DNA of 64,000 nt from an uncultured Eubacteriales bacterium (GTDB lineage: Bacteria; Bacillota; Clostridia; Oscillospirales; CAG-382), in NCBI GenBank assembly GCA_934502885.1, contig CAKSUT010000004.1:1-64000 (forward strand). The letters are read 5' to 3'. A program made the translations under genes and the position numbers. Shown here piece by piece: positions 43,522-52,066 of this stretch; positions within the stretch are counted from its first letter, which is position 1; every line of letters begins with the position of its first letter. The notes under the pieces were generated by a model. It did no database searches. It was not told the origin of the DNA and saw nothing but the letters and a program-made list of their open reading frames with translations.

Positions 43522-44601
43522 TTATCCCTGATATCCGATATCGATTGCCGCACCTGCAAAGTACTTTGCGAAGTGGGAGAGATCCTTGAGGCTGAACTTG
43601 CCGTCAAACTTGATGTCCGTAATCTTTGCGTCACTCGTGATTGTTGCGGCAGCGTCGCCTGCCATATTTCTCATCATGAGGTTGAAGTCGGTTTTGTCAA
43701 CATTGCCGTCCTCGTTTACGTCGCCGTAGAATACTATCGCATATCCCGATGCCTTCCACGTCGATATAAGCGTGACGCTTACCTTGGGAGAAACGTAGAA
43801 CTTCGTGCCTGCCGCAAATGCGCCCTCTTCGATTTCGGTGATTGCTGTGGGAACGAGTGCGGAAACCGTCGCTTCATCAAAAACTCCCGTGCCTACCGAG
43901 GTTGCGTTTCCGGGAAGAGTAACGTCGCCGCCCTCACCGTTGTATTCAACTATCTTGCCGTCGGTTACTACAAACTCATTGTTTTCGGAATATGCCTCTT
44001 CGTAAGAGAGAAGGGGAGTTCTGTCGGCGTAGCGGGAAACGCTTTTTCCGTTTTCAAGTGCGCAGACCAAAAGTCCGGACTTGTAGCCTACGATGCCTGT
44101 GGATGCATCGGGAGCTTCCTTTTTAAACGAAAGTGCCTTTTCAAGGTTTTCCGCGCCGTCGTTTATGTCAAATCTTATCTCTGCTATTTTAATGGGAGCG
44201 GTGGTTGCGTCAACAACTGCGGTGTAATTTGCGAACCATGCAAAGTATACTGCGTCCGTGCCGACAAGAGAGGCGTCGGTGTTAGTTTCATGAGTGATTA
44301 CAACGGAGGTACTCTCGTCTTCCGTTATCGCCGATTTTACGATGTCGGTTATAACAGGCGTTGAAACTGCGCTTCCGTCGCTGTTAACGAGAGTAACCTT
44401 GGCAGGGTCAAAAGAGAGACCGAGCTGACCTGCGAGAGCAATGCCGTCCGTTACGTAGATCTCGGCGGTCAGGGTGTTTCCGTTTTTGCGCGAAATGAGC
44501 TTGTAACCGATTGCGTTATCGGCGGATGCGAAGAAAGTCATGCTGCACGCCAAAAGAACCGCGCACAGAATAAGACTTGCGAGTTTGACAGATTTTTTCA
44601 T
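43522..44601 (-). CDS. Secreted protein with cohesin-like N-terminus and dockerin-like C-terminus
   Basis: A signal peptide (LILCAVLLACSMTFFASA) opens the protein. Residues about 30-165 resemble a cohesin-type beta sandwich (LTAEIYVTDGIALAGQLGLS, FDPAKVTLVN). A short BspA-like repeat piece follows (LVPTAITEIEEGAFAAGTKF), and the C-terminus carries a dockerin-like calcium repeat (YGDVNEDGNVDKTDFNLMMR, then DIKFDGKFSLKDLSHFAKYF). Dockerin and cohesin modules assemble enzyme complexes, but no scaffoldin is seen nearby. AGGAG precedes the start. It may be a surface-assembly or adhesion protein. Confidence 0.6.
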   Translation of the reverse strand: MKKSVKLASLILCAVLLACSMTFFASADNAIGYKLISRKNGNTLTAEIYVTDGIALAGQLGLSFDPAKVTLVNSDGSAVSTPVITDIVKSAITEDESTSVVITHETNTDASLVGTDAVYFAWFANYTAVVDATTAPIKIAEIRFDINDGAENLEKALSFKKEAPDASTGIVGYKSGLLVCALENGKSVSRYADRTPLLSYEEAYSENNEFVVTDGKIVEYNGEGGDVTLPGNATSVGTGVFDEATVSALVPTAITEIEEGAFAAGTKFYVSPKVSVTLISTWKASGYAIVFYGDVNEDGNVDKTDFNLMMRNMAGDAAATITSDAKITDIKFDGKFSLKDLSHFAKYFAGAAIDIGYQG

Positions 44602-44899
44602 GATAAATCTCCTCCGTTAGTCGCTTAAATTTGCCGTGTGCCGGTACACATCGGAACGACACACATAACACTGTACACATTATAATAGATTTTCTACAAA
44701 AAGTCAATGCAAAAAAGTGCCTGTTTTATGTGTTTTTGTGACTAATTGGTATGAATATTGAAAATATTTCCGTCTTTTCGGGCAAAAGAGGCATAGCAGT
44801 GAAAGGTTTATTCACAATTGCTTCGGATTGTACGCTGTGTAATTGAACGGGAAAACAAAGTCGGCACGAGCGGTATCTGTGTAAATTTCGGGTCAAGAG

Positions 44900-44991
44900 G
44901 AAACAAATGTTTCTTGTTTGTAAAAATATATTGCATTTAAATTTAAAAGTGCGAACATAGGTTTGAAATTTTAACAAGTGTGTGTTATACT
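44900..44991 (+). promoter_or_regulatory. lexA promoter with LexA-type operators
   Basis: TTGAAA (44963-44968) and TATACT (44986-44991) are 17 bases apart. CGAACATAGGTTTG (44952-44965) fits the Gram-positive SOS box (GAAC-N4-GTTC with one change) and overlaps the -35 box. A second inverted repeat GAAAC-AAAT-GTTTC lies at 44900-44913. The 445-bp gap 44602-45046 holds only these sites and the divergent start regions. Confidence 0.7.
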
Positions 44992-45046
44992 CAAAGCATA
45001 AAGCAACGGCAGACATGATATGTGATTCTGCCGAAAGGAGAAGTTC

Positions 45047-45661
45047 ATGCTTCAGACATTAAAACCGAAAGAGAAGAGGGTTCTTGAATTCATAAGTCAG
45101 ACAATAGAGCAGGAGGGGTATGCGCCGTCGGTGAGAGACATATGCGCCGCCCTCGGGTTTAAATCAACTTCAACCGTCCATATGTACCTCGAAAGACTCG
45201 AGGCTAAGGGCTACATACAGAAAGCAAGCGGCAAGAGCAGAACGATACGTGTGGATTCTCAGGACAGCAAAGCCGGAAAGCACTATAAAGTTCCGCTCAT
45301 CGGTCAGGTTGCGGCAGGCGTGCCGATACTCACCGTGGAGAGCTTCGACGGATATATAGATTATTCCACCGATAAACACTACGACGCAAACTCCCTGTAT
45401 GCGCTTCGCGTAAAAGGCGACAGTATGATTGAGGCGGGCATTTTAAGCGGAGACATTGTCGTGATTGAGAAAAGGGACTATGCCGAGAATGGTGAAATTG
45501 TCGTTGCGATGATTGACGATGAAGCGACGGTTAAGCGCTTCTTCAAGGAGAACGGCAGCTACAGACTTCAGCCCGAAAACTCCTCCATGCAGCCGATTTA
45601 CACCGACACCGTTTCGATTCTCGGAAAAGTAGTCGCACTCATGAGATACTACAATCGGTAA
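45047..45661 (+). CDS. lexA: LexA repressor
   Basis: The N-terminal winged helix (KRVLEFISQTIEQEGYAPSV, FKSTSTVHMYLERLEAKGYI) recognises SOS boxes. The C-terminal S24 peptidase part has the Ala-Gly cleavage site in GQVAAGVPIL, the nucleophile Ser in VKGDSMIEAGI and the Lys in ATVKRFF. The length of 204 is standard. In DNA damage, RecA filaments trigger self-cleavage and lift repression. The start follows AAAGGAG. A box overlapping its own promoter indicates autoregulation. Confidence 0.95.
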   Translation: MLQTLKPKEKRVLEFISQTIEQEGYAPSVRDICAALGFKSTSTVHMYLERLEAKGYIQKASGKSRTIRVDSQDSKAGKHYKVPLIGQVAAGVPILTVESFDGYIDYSTDKHYDANSLYALRVKGDSMIEAGILSGDIVVIEKRDYAENGEIVVAMIDDEATVKRFFKENGSYRLQPENSSMQPIYTDTVSILGKVVALMRYYNR

Positions 45662-45669
45662 AAATTCCA

Positions 45670-45697
45670 CGGGAGGCTTCGGCTTCCCGTTTTTTTC
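45670..45697 (+). terminator. lexA terminator
   Basis: CGGGAGGC-TTCG-GCTTCCCG (45670-45689) with a stable tetraloop, followed by seven T. Confidence 0.9.
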
Positions 45698-45775
45698 AGA
45701 CTTTTTTCACGCCGATTTCACATATATGGTGTACTATAATTAAAGTGAATGATATTTATTGCAGGAGGCATAAAG

Positions 45776-46441
45776 ATGTACAATATACTTGTTGTTGACG
45801 ACGAAGAGAAGATTCGCCTTTTGATAAGAAAGTATGCGGAATTTGAGGGACATACCGTAACGGAGGTTTCGTGCGGACTTGATGCCATTGAGGTCGCAAC
45901 CGAAAAAGATTTCGATATCATAATACTCGATATAATGATGCCCGATCTTGACGGCTTTTCGGTGTGCCGCGAGATACGCAAAAAGAAAAAGACTCCGATA
46001 ATAATGCTTTCCGCAAGAGGCGAGGAGTACGACAGAATACACGGCTTCGAGATAGGTGTTGACGATTACGTCGTGAAGCCTTTTTCACCGAAAGAGCTTA
46101 TGCTCCGCATAGGTGCTGTCCTCAAACGTTCGAGAGACACCTCGACTGAGGTAATGACCATGGAGGGACTCTCCATTGACTTTTCCGCAAGAATAGTAAC
46201 TGTTGACGGTAAGAAGGTTGACCTCACGCCGAAAGAGTACGAGCTTCTTTTTTATTTTGCGAAGAACAAGGGAATCGCGCTCACACGCGAAAAGCTCATA
46301 AGCAACGTGTGGGGGTACGACTTCTACGGCGACGACCGCACCCTCGATACGCATATAAAGCTCTTGCGGAAAAATCTCGGACCGTACAGCAAATTCATCG
46401 TAACCTTAAGAGGAGTTGGATATCGCTTTGAGGAAAATTAA
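45776..46441 (+). CDS. OmpR/PhoB-type response regulator
   Basis: The start at 45776 (MYNILVVDDEEK) follows AGGAGG. The receiver domain has the acidic pocket DDEE, the phosphoacceptor Asp in IIILDIMMPDLDG, Ser in MLSARG and Lys in VVKPF. The C-terminal winged helix (LTPKEYELLFYFAKNKGIAL, DDRTLDTHIKLLRKNLG) binds DNA. A TATAAT at 45735-45740 may be its -10 box. It is followed by its histidine kinase with an overlapping start. The stimulus is unknown. Confidence 0.93.
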   Translation: MYNILVVDDEEKIRLLIRKYAEFEGHTVTEVSCGLDAIEVATEKDFDIIILDIMMPDLDGFSVCREIRKKKKTPIIMLSARGEEYDRIHGFEIGVDDYVVKPFSPKELMLRIGAVLKRSRDTSTEVMTMEGLSIDFSARIVTVDGKKVDLTPKEYELLFYFAKNKGIALTREKLISNVWGYDFYGDDRTLDTHIKLLRKNLGPYSKFIVTLRGVGYRFEEN

Positions 46442-48080
46442 AGACAGGCTTTCCGAGCTTTCACGCCGTATAAGCATAAAGTGGAATGTGTTTTTTACGT
46501 TCCTTTTCTTTTCCGGAATACTTCTTCTGGTTTTGTGGGTAATGCAGATACTCCTTCTCGACAACATTTACTCGTATATCAAAACCGAAAAAATGAAAAC
46601 AAATGTCGAGAATATAATGTCGTGCCTTGAGGAGGACGATTACGTCGACCTTCTCGACGATTACACACGCGCAAACGACCTCAACCTCATGATAATCGAT
46701 GAAAATTTCAGCATACACCATTCGAGAATGAACTCTCCCGTAGGCAAGCTTGCAGACCTCCGAAATCAGCTTGCGGTCGGTGAGAAGTACGAGATATCGA
46801 CTATCTACGATGATACCGCAAATTCCGAGAACGGCGAAACAAGTGCGGTATATTCGTCGTTCGGCGTGGGATCGAGGCATTGGGCAAAGACACGGCACGT
46901 CGATTTTACCGGAGACGGCGAGAACTCTTTGTCATTCTCAGTTACTTTTCCGCGCCCGTTCGGCGAGTCTGCACAGAACCCGGACGACGGTGAAAATGCC
47001 GAAAGAGGCGAAAACGGTTTCGACGGCGAAAACGCCCGTCCGCCCGAGCCGCCGGAGGGGTACATCAACAGAACCCTTATCTACACAAAAATCATCACAT
47101 TTTCCGACGGAGTGCCGGGACTTATAATGATAGAGTCGCTTCTCACACCCGTCAATGCCACGGTCGATACGCTTTCGGCGATATTCGGTATAATCGCCGT
47201 TGTCATGATAATAATTTCTCTCATGCTTGCCTTTGCCGTGTCAGTTTATATCACAAAGCCTATAGCGAAGATAAACGACTCCGCAAAGCTTCTTTCAAAG
47301 GGCGACTACAGCGTAAAGTTTACCGGCGGCGGTTACAAGGAAATAGCACAGCTTAACGATACGCTGAACTTCACTGCGGCTGAGCTTTCAAGAGTGGAGA
47401 ATCTGCGTAAGGAACTTATCGCAAACGTTTCGCACGACCTTCGTACGCCTCTTACGATGATAGTCGGCTATGCCGAGGTAATGCGCGATATCCCGGGAGA
47501 GAATAATCCCGAAAACGTGCAGGTAATCATCGACGAGGCTGAGAGACTCTCGTCGCTTGTGAACGACCTTCTCGACAATTCGCGGTTGCAATCCGGAAAG
47601 ATGCCGTTCAAAAAAACGCCGTATGACCTCACGGAAAGTATTCGCAGCATTGTCGAAAGATATGACAAAATGGCGGCGAAGGACGGCTTTGAAGTACGCT
47701 TTGAGAGCGACGGTGCGGATATCTGCATAGACGCCGACGAAGACCGCATTTCACAGGTGATATGCAATCTTATCAACAACGCAATCAACTATTCCGGCGA
47801 AAACAAGAGCGTTACCGTAAGGCTTCAGGCGAAAGGACGATATGCCAGAGTCGAGGTGGAGGACACCGGAATAGGCATCGCCAAGGAGGATCTTCCCTAT
47901 ATCTGGGACAGATACTATAAGGTGGACAAAACGCATAAGCGTGCGCAGGTCGGAACGGGACTCGGACTTTCGATAGTAAAGTCTCTTCTCGAACTTCACA
48001 ACGCACGTTACGGAGTTACGAGTACGGTCGGAGTCGGAAGCGTGTTCTGGTTTGAAATCGAGCGCATAAGGACAAATTGA
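46428..48080 (+). CDS. Sensor histidine kinase paired with the response regulator
   Basis: A TTG at 46428, 12 bases after AGGAG (46411-46415), is the preferred start; a TTG at 46416 directly abuts that site. Either start overlaps the regulator gene. Two membrane segments (FFTFLFFSGILLLVLWVMQI and IFGIIAVVMIIISLMLAFAV) enclose a ~190-residue extracytoplasmic sensor with an acidic, Gly/Glu-rich stretch. HAMP, HisKA (His in NVSHDLRTPL, about residue 330) and HATPase (NLINNAINYSG, DTGIGI, GTGLGLSIVKS) follow. It phosphorylates the adjacent regulator in response to an unknown extracellular signal. Confidence 0.92.
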   Translation: MRKIKDRLSELSRRISIKWNVFFTFLFFSGILLLVLWVMQILLLDNIYSYIKTEKMKTNVENIMSCLEEDDYVDLLDDYTRANDLNLMIIDENFSIHHSRMNSPVGKLADLRNQLAVGEKYEISTIYDDTANSENGETSAVYSSFGVGSRHWAKTRHVDFTGDGENSLSFSVTFPRPFGESAQNPDDGENAERGENGFDGENARPPEPPEGYINRTLIYTKIITFSDGVPGLIMIESLLTPVNATVDTLSAIFGIIAVVMIIISLMLAFAVSVYITKPIAKINDSAKLLSKGDYSVKFTGGGYKEIAQLNDTLNFTAAELSRVENLRKELIANVSHDLRTPLTMIVGYAEVMRDIPGENNPENVQVIIDEAERLSSLVNDLLDNSRLQSGKMPFKKTPYDLTESIRSIVERYDKMAAKDGFEVRFESDGADICIDADEDRISQVICNLINNAINYSGENKSVTVRLQAKGRYARVEVEDTGIGIAKEDLPYIWDRYYKVDKTHKRAQVGTGLGLSIVKSLLELHNARYGVTSTVGVGSVFWFEIERIRTN

Positions 48081-48090
48081 CACTTAGAAT

Positions 48091-48128
48091 TCGGCGGTTC
48101 TTTGTATGTTCCGCCGACCTTTTCTTTT
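48091..48128 (+). terminator. Terminator of the two-component operon
   Basis: TCGGCGG (48091-48097) pairs with CCGCCGA (48111-48117), followed by a T-rich tail. Confidence 0.75.
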
Positions 48129-48170
48129 CGCATATTAACACGCATTATCAAAAATTTCAAAGAAAAGGCG

Positions 48171-48199
48171 TTGAATTTGCTTTTGAGACGTGCTATAAT
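48171..48199 (+). promoter_or_regulatory. Promoter of the glyA-dut operon
   Basis: TTGAAT (48171-48176) and TATAAT (48194-48199), 17 bases apart, 65 bases before the glyA start. Confidence 0.7.
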
Positions 48200-48264
48200 A
48201 CAAAAAGTGCACGTCGGTGCTGAAAGCGTTTCGTGTGCCCAATTTCAGTAAAAGGAGAATGGTA

Positions 48265-49512
48265 ATGACAAAAATTATTGATGAAAATATCGCTGCAATA
48301 GCGGCGGAGGATCCGGAAATTGCGGAAGCGGTGAAGCTTGAGCTTGCAAGACAAAGAAGGAACATAGAGCTTATTGCCTCCGAAAACTTCGTCTCACCGG
48401 CGGTAATGGCGGCAATGGGTACTCCGCTTACCAACAAGTATGCCGAAGGCTACCCGGGAAAGAGATACTACGGCGGCTGTCAGTGCGTCGATATCGCAGA
48501 GAATATCGCACGTGAGCGTGCCTGCCGTCTTTTCGGCGCGGAACACGCAAACGTCCAGCCTCACAGCGGCGCTCAGGCTAATACCGCAGTGTACATAGCC
48601 CTTCTCAAGGCAGGAGACACCGTGATGGGTATGAACCTTGCTCACGGCGGACATCTTACCCACGGAAGTCCCGTAAACCTTTCGGGTCTCTACTATAATA
48701 TAGTACCGTACGGCGTAAACGACGACGGCTTTATCGATTACGACGAAATGGAAAGAATCGCAATCGAAACTAAGCCGAAACTCATTATTGCCGGTGCCAG
48801 CGCATACGCAAGAGAGATTGACTTCGCACGCTTTGCGGACGTTGCAAAGAAGGTCGGCGCATACCTCATGGTAGATATGGCGCATATCGCGGGACTCGTT
48901 GCCGCAGGACTTCACATGAGCCCCGTCCCGTATGCCGACGTTGTCACCACAACAACGCACAAGACCCTCAGAGGACCGAGAGGCGGTATGATACTTTGCC
49001 GTGAAGAGCTTGCAAAGCAGATAGATAAGGCAGTGTTCCCCGGTACGCAGGGCGGACCTCTCATGCACATCATCGCCGCAAAGGCGGTATGCTTCGGCGA
49101 AGCTCTCAAGCCCGAGTTCAAGGAATACCAGAAGCAGATTGTGAAGAACTCCAAGGCGTTTGCCGCAGCTCTTCTCGACGAGGGCTTCAAGCTTGTCTCC
49201 GGCGGCACGGATAACCATCTCTGCCTTGTTGACCTTCGTCCCTTTGATATCACGGGCAAAGAGTTCGAGCATCGTCTCGACGAGGTATATATCACCGCCA
49301 ACAAGAACGCAATACCGAACGACCCCCAGAGCCCGTTTGTAACGAGCGGACTGCGCGTCGGTACCCCGGCGGCTACCTCGAGAGGTCTTGTCGAAGAGGA
49401 CTTTGTAAATATAGCGCATCTCATGAAGCTCACCGCTGCCGACTTTGAGAACAGCGCCGACACTGTCCGCGCCGAGGTTGAAAAGCTCTGCGAAAAGTAT
49501 CCGCTTTATTGA
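48265..49512 (+). CDS. glyA: Serine hydroxymethyltransferase
   Basis: The start at 48265 lies 7 bases after AGGAG; the in-frame ATG at 48259 is only one base from it. The PLP-dependent fold is complete: ELIASENFVSP, YAEGYPGKRYYGGC, QPHSGAQAN, VDMAHIAGLVAAG and TTTTHKTLRGPRGG with the cofactor Lys, then TSGLRVGTPA. It interconverts serine and glycine and feeds one-carbon units to folate, which links it to the purine and dUTP functions nearby. The length of 415 is normal. Confidence 0.95.
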   Translation: MTKIIDENIAAIAAEDPEIAEAVKLELARQRRNIELIASENFVSPAVMAAMGTPLTNKYAEGYPGKRYYGGCQCVDIAENIARERACRLFGAEHANVQPHSGAQANTAVYIALLKAGDTVMGMNLAHGGHLTHGSPVNLSGLYYNIVPYGVNDDGFIDYDEMERIAIETKPKLIIAGASAYAREIDFARFADVAKKVGAYLMVDMAHIAGLVAAGLHMSPVPYADVVTTTTHKTLRGPRGGMILCREELAKQIDKAVFPGTQGGPLMHIIAAKAVCFGEALKPEFKEYQKQIVKNSKAFAAALLDEGFKLVSGGTDNHLCLVDLRPFDITGKEFEHRLDEVYITANKNAIPNDPQSPFVTSGLRVGTPAATSRGLVEEDFVNIAHLMKLTAADFENSADTVRAEVEKLCEKYPLY

Positions 49513-49513
49513 G

Positions 49514-49981
49514 ATGAGCGCAGATAATACGAAAAACGGTGTCGCCGTGAAAATAATGCGCACCTCGCACCATACGCTTCCCGTACCCGAATATGCAACG
49601 TCGGGCGCGGCAGCACTTGACCTTCGCGCAAACACAGACACCAACATAATAATACCTCACGGAAAAAGCACCGCCGTTTCCACAGGATTCGCCTTTGAAA
49701 TACCGTGCGGCTATGTGGGAATCGTGTGCGCAAGAAGCGGTCTTGCCGCAAAAAACGGCATCTGCCTTTCAAACGGAATAGGCGTCATTGACAGCGACTA
49801 CAGAGGCGAGGTAAAGGTGCTTCTCACAAACCTGTCGGACAAAGACTTCTGCGTTACTCACGGGATGAGGGTCGCACAGATGATGATTATGCCGTATGAA
49901 TTTGCGGCGCTTGCCGAAACCGATTCGCTTTCCGACACCGAGAGGGGAGAAGGCGGCTTCGGTTCAACCGGCGTGAAATAA
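49514..49981 (+). CDS. dut: dUTP diphosphatase
   Basis: The ATG at 49514 follows the glyA stop by one base. The five trimeric dUTPase motifs are recognisable: ATSGAAALDLRA, CARSGLAAKNGI (motif 2), GVIDSDYRGEVKV (motif 3), GMRVAQMMI (motif 4) and RGEGGFGSTG (motif 5). The enzyme hydrolyses dUTP to dUMP, keeping uracil out of DNA and supplying thymidylate synthesis. It starts a run of closely spaced genes with the DUF4321 gene and maf. Confidence 0.93.
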   Translation: MSADNTKNGVAVKIMRTSHHTLPVPEYATSGAAALDLRANTDTNIIIPHGKSTAVSTGFAFEIPCGYVGIVCARSGLAAKNGICLSNGIGVIDSDYRGEVKVLLTNLSDKDFCVTHGMRVAQMMIMPYEFAALAETDSLSDTERGEGGFGSTGVK

Positions 49982-50006
49982 TATTTGCAAAGAGGTAGCG
50001 GTCAGT

Positions 50007-50264
50007 ATGAAATCAAGGACGCTCATGTTTATATTCCTGCTGTTTTCGGGTATTGTCGTCGGTTCGCTTGTCGGTGAAATGGCGGCAGGTGTCCCGGCAC
50101 TCTCGTGGCTCAATTTCGGACTGCGCTTCGGACTCGATGCGCCCGTTTCGCTGAGCCTCGGAGTCATCGCCCTGAGCTTCGGCTTTTCGATAAACCTCAC
50201 CGTGTCGTGCATAATATTCGTTATATTGTCGCTTTTTATCGGCACAAAGGTTTTCAGAGGATGA
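50007..50264 (+). CDS. DUF4321 small membrane protein
   Basis: The 85-residue protein has two hydrophobic helices (LMFIFLLFSGIVVGSLVGEM and ISLSLG...VSCIIFVILSLFIG region) joined by a short loop with LSWLNFGLRFGLD. This is the DUF4321 family, a small conserved membrane protein of Clostridia commonly next to maf, radC or mreB-type genes. Its function is unknown. It has AAGAGGT before the start and lies between dut and maf in one operon. Confidence 0.8.
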   Translation: MKSRTLMFIFLLFSGIVVGSLVGEMAAGVPALSWLNFGLRFGLDAPVSLSLGVIALSFGFSINLTVSCIIFVILSLFIGTKVFRG

Positions 50265-50280
50265 TAAGGAGTACGAAAAT

Positions 50281-50853
50281 ATGAAGTTTATACTTGCGTC
50301 CAAATCCCCGAGACGTTCCGAGCTTCTCGGTAAGATAGGCATGAAGTTTGAGGTCAGAGTGACCGACGCCGACGAAACGATACCGAAAGATATCACAAAG
50401 CCTGAAGAAATAGTGAAGTATCTTTCGCGTGTCAAAGCCCTCGCAATGAGGGATGAAATCGGTGATGATGAGCTTGTTATCGCCGCCGACACTCTCGTGT
50501 TTCACGGAAGCGACATACTCGGAAAGCCGCATGACAGTGACGATGCCGCGCGTATGTTAAAGCTTCTTTCGGGAGATATGCATACCGTCGCGACGGGCTT
50601 TACGCTCATGACGAAGGAAAAGACTTACACGGAAGCCGTTGAGTCGAAGGTGTATTTCAGAGAGCTTTCCGACAGTGAGATTGAACGTTATGTCTCGACG
50701 GGTGAACCGATGGACAAAGCCGGCTCATACGGCATCCAGGGACTTGCCGCGAAGTTCGTCGAAAGAATCGACGGAGACGTTTTCTCCGTAATAGGACTTC
50801 CGCTGAGTGCGCTGAGCAAAGCTCTTTTGTCTGAGTTCGGAATCGAAATTTAA
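50281..50853 (+). CDS. maf: Maf nucleotide pyrophosphatase
   Basis: The Maf signature is complete: ILASKSPRRSELLGKIG at the start, IAADTLVFH with the catalytic Asp, GKPHDSDDAARML, YVSTGEPMDKAGSYGIQG and the closing IDGDVFSVIGLPL. Maf enzymes hydrolyse dTTP, UTP or modified nucleotides to monophosphates and influence septum formation. The length of 190 is typical. It is the last gene of the glyA-dut-DUF4321-maf run and ends in a strong terminator. Confidence 0.92.
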   Translation: MKFILASKSPRRSELLGKIGMKFEVRVTDADETIPKDITKPEEIVKYLSRVKALAMRDEIGDDELVIAADTLVFHGSDILGKPHDSDDAARMLKLLSGDMHTVATGFTLMTKEKTYTEAVESKVYFRELSDSEIERYVSTGEPMDKAGSYGIQGLAAKFVERIDGDVFSVIGLPLSALSKALLSEFGIEI

Positions 50854-50856
50854 AGA

Positions 50857-50898
50857 AAAATACGCACCGTCGTCTCAAATGCCGACGGTGCGTATTTT
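50857..50898. terminator. Bidirectional terminator after maf
   Basis: A perfect 16-bp stem (AAAATACGCACCGTCG and complement) carries A and T runs on both sides, so it can stop transcripts from maf and from the convergent dehydrogenase. Confidence 0.9.
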
Positions 50899-50914
50899 AT
50901 ATGTGTGCTTTTAA

Positions 50915-51928
50915 TCAGAGAAGCTTCCAGTCAAAGACGACGCCGATGGGGAAATCCTTGTCGTTGGCGAGTCTGTCGTAGACCTTTGCCGTATCTCTCG
51001 GAGATACCACCTCGTTTATGACCTTGTCAAATGATATTCTGCCGGAGGCGAGAAGATCGAATACCGCTCTTTGGTCGTCCTGCCATGTCCAGTAGTGCGG
51101 ATACGACTCAAACTGCGGTCTTGCCATCGTGTGAGCGCCGATTATCTTGACGCCGGGCTTATGTACTTTTTCGTAGTAGTTGATTATCGTATCGGGAACA
51201 CGTGTACAGCCGAGAAGCGCTATGCGTCCGAAGCGTGCCGTGCAGTCGAGAGCCTGGTCAAGTGCCGAGCAGATGCCCGTAACCTCGATTACGCACTTTG
51301 TGCCGATGCCTCTTGTGACGCTCTTTACCTTTTGTGCGAAGTCCTTTTCGGAGGGATCGAAAGCGTAGTCCGCGCCGAGTTCAAGCGCGAGCTTTCTTCT
51401 CTCGGGTTTGAGGTCTGCGGCGATTATGGGATACGCTCCTGCCGCTCTTGCGAATATAACCGAGAACACGCCGAGTATGCCGAGTCCCATAACAAGAAGG
51501 CTTTCGCCGACTTCAAGCTCCGTTTTGCGAAGCGCCGCCATGGGAAAAACGGTGATGTTGCCGAACGACGCCTCGTAGTCTGTGATATTGTCGTGTTCAA
51601 CCTTGAGAATGTTCGAGACCGGTGCGTGATAATAAAGTCCGTTTCCGGCAAAGTTTCCGGTCACTCTGTCGCCTGCCTTGTAGCCGTTTACACCCTCGCC
51701 GATTGCTTCGATTATACCGCAGTTGGTGTAACCTATGTGCTTGGGATAGGAGTTTGCGGCGCACGAAATATTCGGCATATCGAGAAGATTTGCACGCTCC
51801 GTTCCGGCACTTACCGCCGACGCCGAGGTGTGTATGAGTACGTGTCCGTCCGGCACCTTGTCAGGAAGCTCAAATTCTTCAAGCTCCGCACGTCCTCTTT
51901 CGGGAAATATGGGTCTGTAGGATTTCAT
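50915..51928 (-). CDS. Medium-chain dehydrogenase/reductase without the structural zinc lobe
   Basis: The protein has the MDR fold: a GroES-like N-terminus (VLIHTSASAVSAGTERANL, GYTNCGIIEAIGEGVNGYKAGDRV) and a Rossmann domain (LLVMGLGILGVFSVIFARAAGA, IIAADLKPERRKLALELGA). The cysteines that bind structural and catalytic zinc in alcohol dehydrogenases are not seen; S-AGTER replaces the usual Cys. It may oxidise a sugar or polyol. GGAGG precedes the ATG at 51928. It is divergent from an AraC regulator with a shared direct repeat. Confidence 0.75.
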   Translation of the reverse strand: MKSYRPIFPERGRAELEEFELPDKVPDGHVLIHTSASAVSAGTERANLLDMPNISCAANSYPKHIGYTNCGIIEAIGEGVNGYKAGDRVTGNFAGNGLYYHAPVSNILKVEHDNITDYEASFGNITVFPMAALRKTELEVGESLLVMGLGILGVFSVIFARAAGAYPIIAADLKPERRKLALELGADYAFDPSEKDFAQKVKSVTRGIGTKCVIEVTGICSALDQALDCTARFGRIALLGCTRVPDTIINYYEKVHKPGVKIIGAHTMARPQFESYPHYWTWQDDQRAVFDLLASGRISFDKVINEVVSPRDTAKVYDRLANDKDFPIGVVFDWKLL

Positions 51929-51948
51929 GATAAAACCTCCGTTATAAT

Positions 51949-52050
51949 AAAGACTGTATTTTGCGGTCAGGATTTTTCACTGTTTGTATTTTACCACGTT
52001 GACAATCGGTTTGCAATATGCTATAATATTCAAAAAAGACTGTATTGTGC
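51949..52050. promoter_or_regulatory. Divergent control region with 16-bp direct repeats and a sigma-A promoter
   Basis: AAAGACTGTATTTTGC (51949-51964) and AAAGACTGTATTGTGC (52035-52050) differ at one base and are 86 bases apart in direct orientation, one near each gene start. Between them TTGACA (51999-52004) and TATAAT (52022-52027), 17 bases apart, drive the AraC gene. The layout is what a looping AraC-type regulator would need. Confidence 0.75.
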
Positions 52051-52066
52051 ATGTGCGGAGGAAACA

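Noticed and set aside
51071..52066. A long N-terminal extension of the AraC gene at 52067
   Set aside because: It is antisense to the dehydrogenase gene and lies upstream of the promoter at 51999-52027; the real start has GGAGG at the proper distance.
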